A stretch of 64,000 nt of DNA from Deltaproteobacteria bacterium (GTDB taxonomy: Bacteria; UBA10199; GCA-002796325; JACPFF01). Made by a program: the position numbers and the translations under genes. The stretch covers positions 1-64,000 of the forward strand of contig JACQUX010000006.1 in assembly GCA_016210045.1 (NCBI GenBank), given 5' to 3'. The notes below the pieces were generated by a model. The model searched no databases, had not been told where the DNA came from, and saw only the letters and a program-made list of their open reading frames with translations. Each line of letters begins with the position of its first letter. The first letter of the stretch is position 1. Of this stretch, positions 16,107 to 27,053 are shown piece by piece.

Positions 16107-16130
16107 ATGAAAGAGAATGCTAGTGCATGA
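16107..16130 (+). other. Possible 7-codon leader peptide (MKENASA)
   Basis: A GGAGG placed 4 bp before an ATG opens a 7-codon frame ending in TGA, 28 bp upstream of the TPR gene start. The ribosome-binding site is stronger than that of the gene itself. It could be a leader peptide controlling the downstream gene, or chance. Confidence 0.25.
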
Positions 16131-16158
16131 TGACCCGGCGATATAGTAGGATGCGATC

Positions 16159-17325
16159 ATGAAACGACTTTGTATCGGTTTGCTCGCAGCCGTTTGTGTC
16201 TTCGTTTTTTTTCCCCACACCGCCGACGCAGGAAAACCGCCAGTGCAGGCCTCGCCGCGCGCCGTGGAACACAATAATCGCGGCGCGCTGTTACTGGAAG
16301 AGGGGCGTCTCGATCAGGCCGAGTTCGAATTGAAGACCGCCATTCAGCTCAGCCCCGACTACGCGGAGGCCTACAACAACCTCGGCATCGTGTATAAAAA
16401 ACGGAACCAATTGGATCTCGCGCTCACACATTTTCAAAAAGCCGCAGCGCTGAACAAAGACTACACGGCGCCCCTCTCCCATATCGGGGCGATCTACATT
16501 ACGCAGGGTCGGTATGACACCGCGATCGAGATCCTCACCAAGGCAATCAATCGGGAGCGGACGTTTGCATATGCCGTGTATAACTTAGGCCTCGCCTTCC
16601 TAATGAAGGCGCGCGAGGAACCGGATCACAAGAAAAAGGAAAAGTGGTATGCGGAGGCCGAGAAACAATTGACCGACGCGACGCAGCTCAATCCCAAACT
16701 GCTGGAAGCCCATCTGAACTTGGGCGACCTCTATGTGGAACGCGGCGATCTGGAAAAGGCGGAGATCCGCTTCCGGCTGGCGTTGGAGGACAATCCCAAC
16801 AATCCGAAGATCTACCAACAACTGGTGAACGTATTGCGGCAACGGGGGAAGACACGCGAGGCGAACGAACTACAGACGCGCGGCCAACAAGTCGGGCGGG
16901 AAGTGCAGGCCAAAGAGCATTTTGAGGCGGGCTATCGGCTAGCTGAAGAGGGCGAGAATATGGCGGCGGAAGGGAAGAAAGACGCGGCGCGCGTGGCCTT
17001 TCAGCGAGCGGCACAGAGTTTTCAGGCCGCCTTGAAGGTCAAGCCGAAGATGCCGGAGGCGACGTATGCCCTCGGTGTGGTGCAGGAGCGCTTGGGAAAT
17101 CATGCGGCGGCGCGCAAGTCGTGGGAACAAACCTTGGCGCTCGTCCCCGATCATCCGGGCGCGCTGTTTAATTTAGGCACGTTGGCCTTTCATGAAGGAC
17201 GCACCAGTGAAGGCCTCGTCGACTATTGTAAATTCTTGCGCACCGGCGGCGCGGCCTATCCGCAACAGCGGGCCATGGTCGAGCAGCGGTTGCGGGAACA
17301 GAACTTGCGATGCCCTACCTCATAG
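16159..17325 (+). CDS. Exported TPR-repeat protein
   Basis: A 388-aa protein with a Sec signal peptide (residues 1-24, cut after TADA). About seven TPR units span 35-360, the clearest being YAEAYNNLGIVYKKRNQLDL, AHLNLGDLYVERGDLEKAEI and PGALFNLGTLAFHEGRTSEG. It is probably periplasmic and a scaffold for protein-protein contacts. It is divergently transcribed from the sctD-like gene, which also has periplasmic TPRs, and it overlaps the double-FHA gene by 16 bp, so the pair is translationally coupled. A pilotin-like or assembly role for the T3SS is a guess from position only. Confidence 0.75.
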   Translation: MKRLCIGLLAAVCVFVFFPHTADAGKPPVQASPRAVEHNNRGALLLEEGRLDQAEFELKTAIQLSPDYAEAYNNLGIVYKKRNQLDLALTHFQKAAALNKDYTAPLSHIGAIYITQGRYDTAIEILTKAINRERTFAYAVYNLGLAFLMKAREEPDHKKKEKWYAEAEKQLTDATQLNPKLLEAHLNLGDLYVERGDLEKAEIRFRLALEDNPNNPKIYQQLVNVLRQRGKTREANELQTRGQQVGREVQAKEHFEAGYRLAEEGENMAAEGKKDAARVAFQRAAQSFQAALKVKPKMPEATYALGVVQERLGNHAAARKSWEQTLALVPDHPGALFNLGTLAFHEGRTSEGLVDYCKFLRTGGAAYPQQRAMVEQRLREQNLRCPTS

Positions 17326-18350
17326 TCACAAAAACAGGGAGCGAAGAGCAACGGACAATCCGCTGCGGCGAGGCGGAAACCACGATCGGCCGCGCCGAGC
17401 AAAGTACGCTCGTGTTGGCGGACGATCGCGTCTCGCGCGGGCATGCGAAGATTCTCAGCGACGGGGAAGAATATTTTCTGGTCGATCTCGGGAGTGAAAA
17501 TGGAACCCTGCTCAATAATGTCCCGGTGCGGCGGCGCGAACGCTATATCCTGCGCAGTAACGATGTGCTGACGATCGGAGGATACCTGCTGCGCTTCTCG
17601 CGCAGCGACGACCTCGAACAGTCCTTCAACGAGATCACCGATTCGGAAATCATGGAGGTCAAACTCCTGAAGAAGGTGCTGCAGGCGTTGGAAAGTGAAG
17701 AAGTCCCGAGTCTCGAAGTCTTGAACGGCAGTGTGGAGGGCAAGAAATTTCTGTTGGCCGCCGATCAAGAGACGTTCACGGTGGGGCGCGATCCCGCGTG
17801 CGAATGTCCGATCGAGGAATACGTCATCTCGCGGCGACACGCGCGGATTCAACGCGACGGGGACGGCTATCGTTTAGAAGATCTGCAAAGTAAAAACGGG
17901 ACGTATGTGAATAATCAGCGCGTGGAAGCGACGGCGTTGCACGACGGAGATCGGATCGGTTTTGGAACGATCGTCTGCCTGTTCCGTTATCCGCAGGAGG
18001 TCAGCCTTGAGGATGTGGAGGCGCAAGTGCGGAAAGAGCGCCCCAAGCCGCCACCCCCGCCACGATATCAGCCGGAGCCGCCGCCTGCGGCGACGGAAGA
18101 GGACGCGGCGGCATTGAATGAAGCGGCGGCGGAGGAAGAAATCAGCGAAGAGGCGACTGAGCAGGCGAGTGGCGAACCATTCCAATCGCCCGAAGCGGCC
18201 GCTGTCGGAGCGACCACCCATGCCTATCCCCCGCCCCGCCCCCGCCGTTCGCTCTGGCAACGCCTTTCGCCGGTCGAATTCGGTCTGCTCTGGGGCGGAT
18301 TCATGGTGCTGGTCACGGCGATTGTCTTGCTGATGAAACTCTTTTCGTAA
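17310..18350 (+). CDS. Tail-anchored protein with two FHA domains
   Basis: 346 aa. FHA1 (about 5-97) has R28, S42, H45 and N64-G65. FHA2 (about 135-228) has R160, S174, H177 and N196-G197. Both keep the residues that bind phosphothreonine. A Pro/Glu/Ala-rich linker (about 235-310) leads to one C-terminal membrane helix (about 321-343), so the FHA pair faces the cytoplasm. Together with the sctD-like protein this gives three intact FHA domains within 5 kb. No Ser/Thr kinase is encoded in the window. It converges on sctV with an 11-bp gap. Confidence 0.85.
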   Translation: MPYLIVTKTGSEEQRTIRCGEAETTIGRAEQSTLVLADDRVSRGHAKILSDGEEYFLVDLGSENGTLLNNVPVRRRERYILRSNDVLTIGGYLLRFSRSDDLEQSFNEITDSEIMEVKLLKKVLQALESEEVPSLEVLNGSVEGKKFLLAADQETFTVGRDPACECPIEEYVISRRHARIQRDGDGYRLEDLQSKNGTYVNNQRVEATALHDGDRIGFGTIVCLFRYPQEVSLEDVEAQVRKERPKPPPPPRYQPEPPPAATEEDAAALNEAAAEEEISEEATEQASGEPFQSPEAAAVGATTHAYPPPRPRRSLWQRLSPVEFGLLWGGFMVLVTAIVLLMKLFS

Positions 18351-18361
18351 TGGAATGACGA

Positions 18362-20494
18362 TCAAGCGGCGGCGGCACGGGGGATGCGCACGCGCGCAAT
18401 CGGCTGGATGCGCAAGTTTTCGGCCAGCTCTTGATACGACAGCACGGCCAATTGCGGGAATTCCAGCTCGACGATCTTCCGGAAATAGCGGCGCACTTCG
18501 GCGGTGGTCAGGATGACCGGCGGCCGCGCGCCCGGCGGGAACGGATGCGACGCGATTTCTTTGCCGACGGCCTCGACGATTTCCTGCATCATGTCGGGTT
18601 CCAGCGCCAAGTAGTTCCCTTTCTCGGTGCGCCGAATGGCGTTGCGAACCATGTCTTCGATCTCGGGATCGAGGAGATACACTGCCAATGTGTTACTGGG
18701 ACCGGCATACTTGTGAGTGATGTAGCGCTTCATCCCCGCGCGCACATGCTCCGCCAACATCAAGGTATCGCGCTCCACTTCGCCCCACTGCGCAAGCGTC
18801 GAGAAGACCGATTTCAAATCGCGGATGGAGAGATCTTCTTGCACTAACCGCTGGAGGATCTCCGTCAGCTGCAGCAACGTGACGACTTTCGGGACCAGTT
18901 CCTTCACTAAGGCCGGATGCGTCTTCTCCAATTCGTTCACAATGGTCTGGACCTCTTGCAATCCTAAGAATTCGTGGGAGTGGCGCCGTAGGATATACGA
19001 AAGATGGAGAATCAGATATTCTGCCACGTCCCACATCCGAAACCCTGCCTGCATCGCCACGTCTTTATGCTCCTCGCTGATCCAGGTCACGACCGAGCCG
19101 TCGATCGGGTGGATGGTTTCCGTTCCGGTAATATTGAAGAGTCCCAGTTGTTCCAACGATTCACCGACTAAGATACAGCCTTTCATCACTTTACCCTGCG
19201 CGACGGGGACTTCGTGGATATTAATGATGTAGGCTTCCAATTCCATATCGACCGTTTGGCCGCGCACTTGGATGCCGGGGAAATTCACGCCGAGCTCATA
19301 ATAGAGCCCGTGGCGCAACAGTGGAATGAGTTCATTGATGAAGCGGCCGCCGTCCTGCTTGTCGTCGACGAAGGGGATGAGCGACGAACCGACTTCGAGC
19401 GAGATCGGCATCGGCATGATGAACGGGAGTTGGTCGCCGTGCCGCTGCACGGCCTGCTTGACTACGTCTTGGCGCGGCGTCTCCGCCACTTCTTCTTTCA
19501 CTTGCTCCTTGGCGCGCATCAGAAACAGCGCAAATCCGGTGACCACGACGCTGAGCAAAATGAACGGCGCCGGAGGCATGCCGAGAAACGCCAGCGCAAA
19601 GAGCATTCCACCAGCGACCAGCATCGCCTTCGGAAAGGCCGTGATTTGGGTGACGATCTCTTGGCCGAGCCCATGCCACGCCTTTTCGTCGGACGCGACG
19701 CGGGTCACCACGATACCGGCGGAGACGGAAATGAGTAGCGCCGGGATCTGTTGCACCAACCCTTCGCCGACTGTAAGCAACGTGTACAATTTCAGCGATT
19801 CTCCGGCCGACAGACCGCGTTGCATGATCCCGATAATGAAGCCGGCGATGATATTGATGAGAATGATGATAATGCCCGCAATGGCGTCGCCCTTGACGAA
19901 TTTCATCGAGCCGTCCATCGCCCCATACATTTGAGATTCGCGATGCAGCAGCGCGCGGCGCTCGATCGCTTGTTCCATATTAATGATGCCGGCACGCAGA
20001 TCGGCGTCGATACTCATTTGCTTGCCGGGCAACGCGTCCAACGTGAACCGAGCGGCCACTTCAGAGACCCGCTCCGCGCCCTTCGCGATGACGATGAAGT
20101 TGATCAACGTAATGATGATGAAGAGGATCACGCCGACGATAAAATTCCCGCCGGTCGTGATGTTGCCGACTCGCTGAATGACCTCGCCCGCATAGCCGTG
20201 CGCAAGGATGAGGCGGGTCGAACTGATATTGAGGGACAAGCGATACAACGTGGCCACCAGCAAAATGGTCGGAAACGACGCGATTTGCAGCGCGTTGGAG
20301 ATATACAACGCGACCATCAGGATGATGACGGCGAGGCCGACGGAGAGGCCGAGCAAGACGTCCAGCGCCATCGGCGGCAACGGGATGAGGATCATCCCAA
20401 CCACCAGCACGATCATGATGGCAAAGGCGAGATCGCTGAAGCGCGCGATGAAATCGTTGACCTTCAGAAATGGCACGTGATCGAGAAGCCGCAT
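18362..20494 (-). CDS. sctV: Type III secretion export gate protein SctV (FlhA/YscV family)
   Basis: A protein of 710 aa. About eight membrane helices lie within residues 20-320. The FHIPEP signature region (VSEVAARFTLDALPGKQMS, ending DADLRAG) lies at about 143-168. The long cytoplasmic domain (about 345-695) forms the nonameric ring that docks chaperone-substrate complexes and SctO (FLGLQEVQTIVNELEKTHP, VQEDLSIRDLKSVFSTLAQW). It is separated from the main operon by the plus-strand TPR/FHA genes but surely belongs to the same machine. It is closer to SctV than FlhA in context, since no flagellar hook, filament or motor genes accompany it. Confidence 0.95.
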   Translation of the reverse strand: MRLLDHVPFLKVNDFIARFSDLAFAIMIVLVVGMILIPLPPMALDVLLGLSVGLAVIILMVALYISNALQIASFPTILLVATLYRLSLNISSTRLILAHGYAGEVIQRVGNITTGGNFIVGVILFIIITLINFIVIAKGAERVSEVAARFTLDALPGKQMSIDADLRAGIINMEQAIERRALLHRESQMYGAMDGSMKFVKGDAIAGIIIILINIIAGFIIGIMQRGLSAGESLKLYTLLTVGEGLVQQIPALLISVSAGIVVTRVASDEKAWHGLGQEIVTQITAFPKAMLVAGGMLFALAFLGMPPAPFILLSVVVTGFALFLMRAKEQVKEEVAETPRQDVVKQAVQRHGDQLPFIMPMPISLEVGSSLIPFVDDKQDGGRFINELIPLLRHGLYYELGVNFPGIQVRGQTVDMELEAYIINIHEVPVAQGKVMKGCILVGESLEQLGLFNITGTETIHPIDGSVVTWISEEHKDVAMQAGFRMWDVAEYLILHLSYILRRHSHEFLGLQEVQTIVNELEKTHPALVKELVPKVVTLLQLTEILQRLVQEDLSIRDLKSVFSTLAQWGEVERDTLMLAEHVRAGMKRYITHKYAGPSNTLAVYLLDPEIEDMVRNAIRRTEKGNYLALEPDMMQEIVEAVGKEIASHPFPPGARPPVILTTAEVRRYFRKIVELEFPQLAVLSYQELAENLRIQPIARVRIPRAAAA

Positions 20495-20532
20495 GCGCGC
20501 TCAGTGTAGCATAGGGGGCGGGGCGTGGAAAG

Positions 20533-21885
20533 TTAACAACCGGCCACGGAGGTCGGTTTTAGCGGTAACGTGAAGTACACATGGCTCCCCCGCCCCGGTT
20601 CGCTGTGGAGCCACATCCGGCCGCCGTGGATCTGGACCACTTTGCGCGCGATCGCGAGACCGACCCCGGTCCCTTCGTGCGTGCGCGCGTGGCCGTTGCT
20701 TCCCTGGGTGAAGCCGGCCAACACTGCCAACTGTTGGTCCTTCGGGATGCCGATGCCAGTGTCGTGCACGCCGACTTTCAACATATCTCCATGCCGCTCC
20801 GCCTCGACCCAGACTCGACCCTGCGGCGTAAATTTGACGGCGTTATCCAACAGATGTTGCAACACGCAGCGAATCCATTGCGGGTCGCCGTAGACCGGCG
20901 GTAGCTGGTCGCCAACGTTGACCTGCATCTGCGTGGCCGGGCTCGGTTTCAGTCCCGCCGAGACCTCGTTCACTAAACGCGCCACATTGACCCGCCGAAT
21001 ATCGAGCGTCGTGCGGTCGTTCTCCAGCTTCGCCAAATCCATCAGCGCCGTCACGGTGGCCAACAACCGTTTCCCGGACTCGTGAATCATTTTCAAGTAC
21101 TGCCGCTGCTCCGCCGGCGCTAACGCCACGTCGTCTTCGAGCAGGACTTCCGAAAGACCGATGACACTGGAAAGCGGCGTTCGCAATTCGTGGGAGAGAT
21201 TGGCCAGCAGATGCGACTTGAGTTCGCCCATCTGTTGGAGCGTGATGTGTTGGCGCGTCAGATCTTCGAAGAGGTGAGCGTTGTGGATCGCCACCGCACA
21301 CTGTCCGGCCAGCAGATCGAGCAAATGACACAGCTCGTGGTCGTAATCTTGCGCGTGCGCGCGCGGTCCCAGCACGAGGATCGCGATCAGATCCTCGCCG
21401 AGGAAACATGGCACACAGGCCTCGGCATGGAACTGGACATAGAAGTGGAGCCCGATCGGCTTGATTTCTCCATACGCCGGATCATCGACCAAGGCGCGCC
21501 GGGTGACGGCTTGGCGATGGCGCCGCAGCCAGGCGATATACGGACTGACGTCTCCGACTTGAAATGACCCCGGCTTCACGCCGAGCGTCTCGCGGACCAA
21601 CAAGCGCGTCGGATCGCCGTTGCGGACCAACAGTGCGGCGTTTTCGGTCCCGACGAGCTTCGTAAAGAACTTGAGAAGGATGGTATAGAGTTGCCGACGA
21701 TCGTGCGTCGACGTGAGCTCCGCCAACAGTCGCGCAACAACGTCGCGCAGATCGTAACCATCCCGCTGTTGGCGACGCCGCCACCATTGCCGCACGCCGG
21801 CCCACCGCACGGCCACCGCACTGATCACCAACACGCCACCCACACAGGCGATGCCCAACTCAACCCAAAAGCGAGTCATTAACAC
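20533..21885 (-). CDS. Membrane-anchored sensor histidine kinase with GAF-like domain
   Basis: One N-terminal membrane helix is followed by a GAF-like sensor domain (about 60-205), HisKA with the phosphorylated His in LLANLSHELRTPL (H232 from this start) and a HATPase domain with LLDNAVKFTP, DTGIGIP and GTGVGLAIA. No receiver domain or partner response regulator is adjacent. The GTG at 21885 has GAAGGAG with an 8-bp spacer. An ATG two codons later (21879) would be 14 bp from that site. It is 38 bp upstream of sctV on the same strand, so it may be co-transcribed with sctV. Confidence 0.85.
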   Translation of the reverse strand: MLMTRFWVELGIACVGGVLVISAVAVRWAGVRQWWRRRQQRDGYDLRDVVARLLAELTSTHDRRQLYTILLKFFTKLVGTENAALLVRNGDPTRLLVRETLGVKPGSFQVGDVSPYIAWLRRHRQAVTRRALVDDPAYGEIKPIGLHFYVQFHAEACVPCFLGEDLIAILVLGPRAHAQDYDHELCHLLDLLAGQCAVAIHNAHLFEDLTRQHITLQQMGELKSHLLANLSHELRTPLSSVIGLSEVLLEDDVALAPAEQRQYLKMIHESGKRLLATVTALMDLAKLENDRTTLDIRRVNVARLVNEVSAGLKPSPATQMQVNVGDQLPPVYGDPQWIRCVLQHLLDNAVKFTPQGRVWVEAERHGDMLKVGVHDTGIGIPKDQQLAVLAGFTQGSNGHARTHEGTGVGLAIARKVVQIHGGRMWLHSEPGRGSHVYFTLPLKPTSVAGC

Positions 21886-21990
21886 GTCAAATACTCCTTC
21901 GTAACTGGCGCGCCGATTATAAGAGAACACGGACAAGTTGCCAACGTCCTCCAAGAGAAAAAACGGTGTTTTTGTGTTTTTCTAGAGCGA

Positions 21991-24191
<2,201 letters not shown>

Positions 24192-24207
24192 AACAGTCGC
24201 TCCCGGT

Positions 24208-25563
24208 TCACAACACATACCGCGACAAGTCGCGATTTTTCACGACTTCGGCAAGCCGCGTTTCGACGTATTTCCGATCGACGATAAATTCCTGCCCACC
24301 TCGCTCCGGTGCGACAAATGAAATCTCTTCCAAAACCCGTTCCATCACGGTGTGAAGGCGTCGCGCCCCGATATTTTCCGTCTGTTCATTGATCAACACC
24401 GCAATGTCGCAAATGGCATCGAGGCCATCCGGTGCAAAGTGGAGCCGCACGCCTTCGGTCGCGAGCAACGCCTCATATTGTCTGACCAGCGAATTTTCCG
24501 GTTCGGACAGGATCCGCGAGAAGTCGCTGCGCGTGAGCGCCAACAGTTCGACACGAATCGGAAAACGTCCTTGTAACTCCGGGATCAAGTCGGACGGCTT
24601 CGAGACATGGAACGCGCCGGCCGCGACAAACAGGATGTGATCAGTGCGCACAATTCCGTGTTTGGTCATCACTGTAGACCCTTCCACGATCGGGAGGATA
24701 TCTCGTTGCACCCCTTCGCGCGAGACGTCGGGACCGCCCGACCGTTGGCCGGCGTTGGCGATCTTGTCGATCTCGTCGAGGAAGATGATGCCTTGTTGCT
24801 CGGTGAGTTCCACCGCGCGCTGGCGCACGCCATCCATGTCGATTAACTTGCCCGCTTCGTCTTCCGTCAGCATGCGCAGCGCCTCCGGCACCTGCACGCG
24901 CCGGGGTTTCCGGCCTTGCGGCATGAACTGAGAGAACATCTCTTTCAACTGCAATCCCATGTCTTCAAAGCCGCCCGGAGTTAAGACTTCGACTTGCGGC
25001 GGCATCCCGCTCGGGGCGGCAGTCGGCAATTCGACCATTTCGTCGTCCAACTTGCCCTGGCGCAGTAACGTCCGCAACGTGGCCGCCAATTCGGTGTTGC
25101 TGGCCTCGGCGCTCGCCCCCGCCTGCCGTGCCAATTGCGGCCCACGCCCGTTCAACAGCAATTCGATCACTTGTTCTTCCGCGTGTTCGGCCGCGCGGAC
25201 GCGCACCTTGGCGGTCTCTTCCTCGCGGACCATCTTCACCGCCAAGTCCGCCAGCTCGCGGATCATCGATTCCACGTCTTTGCCGACGTATCCCACTTCG
25301 GTGAATTTCGTGGCTTCAACTTTAATGAAGGGGGCGCCGGCCAATCGCGCCAGACGCCGCGCGATCTCGGTCTTCCCGACCCCAGTTGGCCCGATCATGA
25401 TGATGTTTTTCGGCGCGATCTCGTCACGCAAGCTGGATTCGACGTGTTGCCGCCGCCAACGGTTGCGCATCGCGATCGACACGGCACGCTTCGCGTCGGC
25501 CTGACCGATGATGTAGCGATCAAGTTCCGAGACAATCTCGCGCGGCGTAAAATTCGCGCTCAC
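24208..25563 (-). CDS. hslU: ATP-dependent protease ATPase subunit HslU
   Basis: AAA+ unfoldase that feeds substrates to the HslV peptidase. The 451-aa protein has Walker A GPTGVGKT at 58-65 and Walker [11 protein letters not shown] in the second half of the AAA module. An I-domain insertion lies between them (about 110-240), and it closes with the conserved C-terminal tail NRDLSRYVL that inserts into HslV. It overlaps hslV by 4 bp (ATGA). Confidence 0.97.
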   Translation of the reverse strand: MSANFTPREIVSELDRYIIGQADAKRAVSIAMRNRWRRQHVESSLRDEIAPKNIIMIGPTGVGKTEIARRLARLAGAPFIKVEATKFTEVGYVGKDVESMIRELADLAVKMVREEETAKVRVRAAEHAEEQVIELLLNGRGPQLARQAGASAEASNTELAATLRTLLRQGKLDDEMVELPTAAPSGMPPQVEVLTPGGFEDMGLQLKEMFSQFMPQGRKPRRVQVPEALRMLTEDEAGKLIDMDGVRQRAVELTEQQGIIFLDEIDKIANAGQRSGGPDVSREGVQRDILPIVEGSTVMTKHGIVRTDHILFVAAGAFHVSKPSDLIPELQGRFPIRVELLALTRSDFSRILSEPENSLVRQYEALLATEGVRLHFAPDGLDAICDIAVLINEQTENIGARRLHTVMERVLEEISFVAPERGGQEFIVDRKYVETRLAEVVKNRDLSRYVL

Positions 25564-26090
25564 AAGACCTCCACGGAAAATTCGCGATTAGTGAACACGC
25601 AGATGTCCGCAGCGATCGTCAGGCCTTCATGGACGATCTTTTCCGCGCTGAGCGTGCTGTGCTGGACCAGCCCTCGCGCTGCGGCCAACGCGAAGTTGCC
25701 GCCCGATCCGATCGCGGTCTGACCATCGTCGGGCTCGATCACGTCGCCGGTTCCGGAAACAATCAACGTGTGTTGCGCATCGGCCACTAAGAGCAATGCC
25801 TCCAAGCGGCGCAGCGCCTTGTCCATCCGCCATTCCTTGGCCAATTCCACCGCCGCCCGCATCAGGTTGCCCCGATATTCATCCAGTTTTTGTTCGAACC
25901 GTTCGAAGAGCGTAAACGCATCGGCGCTCGCGCCGGCGAATCCGGCCAGGACCTTGTCTTGGTAGAGGCGCCGAATCTTGCGCGCCTTCTGCTTCACGAC
26001 CGTGTTGCCAATGCTGACTTGGCCGTCGCCTCCCATCGCGACTCGCCCGTCACGCCGCACACACAGAATCGTCGTCGAACGGATTTGCAT
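25560..26090 (-). CDS. hslV: ATP-dependent protease peptidase subunit HslV
   Basis: 176 aa. This proteasome-like threonine peptidase has a short propeptide MQIRS cleaved before T6, giving the TTI N-terminus of mature HslV. Conserved blocks are [34 protein letters not shown] and [16 protein letters not shown]. It stacks as a dodecamer with HslU hexamers. The cluster order xerC-hslV-hslU is the same as in Bacillus (codV-clpQ-clpY). Confidence 0.97.
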   Translation of the reverse strand: MQIRSTTILCVRRDGRVAMGGDGQVSIGNTVVKQKARKIRRLYQDKVLAGFAGASADAFTLFERFEQKLDEYRGNLMRAAVELAKEWRMDKALRRLEALLLVADAQHTLIVSGTGDVIEPDDGQTAIGSGGNFALAAARGLVQHSTLSAEKIVHEGLTIAADICVFTNREFSVEVL

Positions 26091-26143
26091 AGCGGGCGGT
26101 CATTAACAGCGGCCATCGAGAAATTCAACGCGCAAAATGAAAG

Positions 26144-27046
26144 TTAAGCTTTGGGGTGGGACTTGTCGTACACTTCCATCAACTTATCGATCGAGATGTG
26201 GGTGTATTTCTGCGTCGTGGAGAGACTGGCGTGGCCGAGCAGTTCTTGGATGCCGCGCAGGTCGGCGCCTTGATTCAGTAAGTGGGTCGCGAAGGTGTGG
26301 CGCAACACGTGCGGCGTCACCGGCTTATTAATGTTGGCGTCGCGGAGATATTTCCGAATCATCCGCTCGACGCTCCGCGTGGTGAGCCGCCCGCCGCGCC
26401 GATTCACAAACAACGCCTTTTCGGACGCCTTTGCGACCACGGAGGAGCGCTGGCCGAGATACAAATCGAGGGCCTTCAATGCCTGATTGCCGACGGGAAG
26501 GATGCGTTCCTTCTTTCCCTTCCCCAGCACGCGGATCCGTTTCTCGGCGACGTCGACATCCGCGATGTTCAGTCCGACCAACTCGCTGACGCGCAATCCG
26601 GCGGCATAAATCAATTCCATCGCGGCCTTGTCGCGGATCGACAACAAGTCGGTCCCGCTCGGCATTTTGAGCAGTTGTTCGGTCTCGTCGATGCTCAAGA
26701 AACGGGGGAGGCGTTTCGGGATCTTCGGGGTCGCGACTTCTTTCGCTGGATTGGCGGTCAACGCCCCCTGGCGGACCCAAAAAGCAAAAAAGCTACGCAG
26801 TGAAGCCAATTTCCGCGCCACCGACGCCGGATGGTGCTTGCCGAGCAGCCCCCCGATGTAATTCCGCACCACATCGGCGGTGATGAGCGGCAGCATGCCC
26901 GTGCCCTGCCGAGGCACGGCCGGCTGTTGTTCGAAAAAGAAGTCGAAGAAATGCCGCAAGTCCGCCAGATAATTTTTCAAGGTGTGCGGCGAGGACTCCC
27001 GCTCCTTCTGGAGATAATGCGCGTAGATCTCAAGGAGGTCGAACAT
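26144..27046 (-). CDS. xerC: Tyrosine recombinase XerC
   Basis: From the ATG at 27046 it is 300 aa. A SAM-like core-binding domain (about 1-90) precedes the catalytic domain with R152, K176, H246, R249, H272 and the nucleophile Y281. It resolves chromosome dimers with a partner Xer protein at dif. Placement between trmFO and hslV is the classical xerC context, which argues against a phage integrase. It overlaps the 3' end of trmFO's reading frame region by only a few bases of leader, and AAGGA lies just before the ATG. Confidence 0.92.
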   Translation of the reverse strand: MFDLLEIYAHYLQKERESSPHTLKNYLADLRHFFDFFFEQQPAVPRQGTGMLPLITADVVRNYIGGLLGKHHPASVARKLASLRSFFAFWVRQGALTANPAKEVATPKIPKRLPRFLSIDETEQLLKMPSGTDLLSIRDKAAMELIYAAGLRVSELVGLNIADVDVAEKRIRVLGKGKKERILPVGNQALKALDLYLGQRSSVVAKASEKALFVNRRGGRLTTRSVERMIRKYLRDANINKPVTPHVLRHTFATHLLNQGADLRGIQELLGHASLSTTQKYTHISIDKLMEVYDKSHPKA

Positions 27047-27053
27047 GTTGTCC

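Noticed and set aside
213-20494. A flagellar operon
   Set aside because: No flagellin, hook, rod, FliF or motor genes are present, and SctJ with a lipobox plus SctI, SctO and SctP in their positions fit an injectisome better.
26144-27046. A phage or integron integrase
   Set aside because: The tyrosine recombinase sits in the conserved trmFO-xerC-hslVU order with no attachment site or phage genes nearby, so it is a housekeeping XerC.
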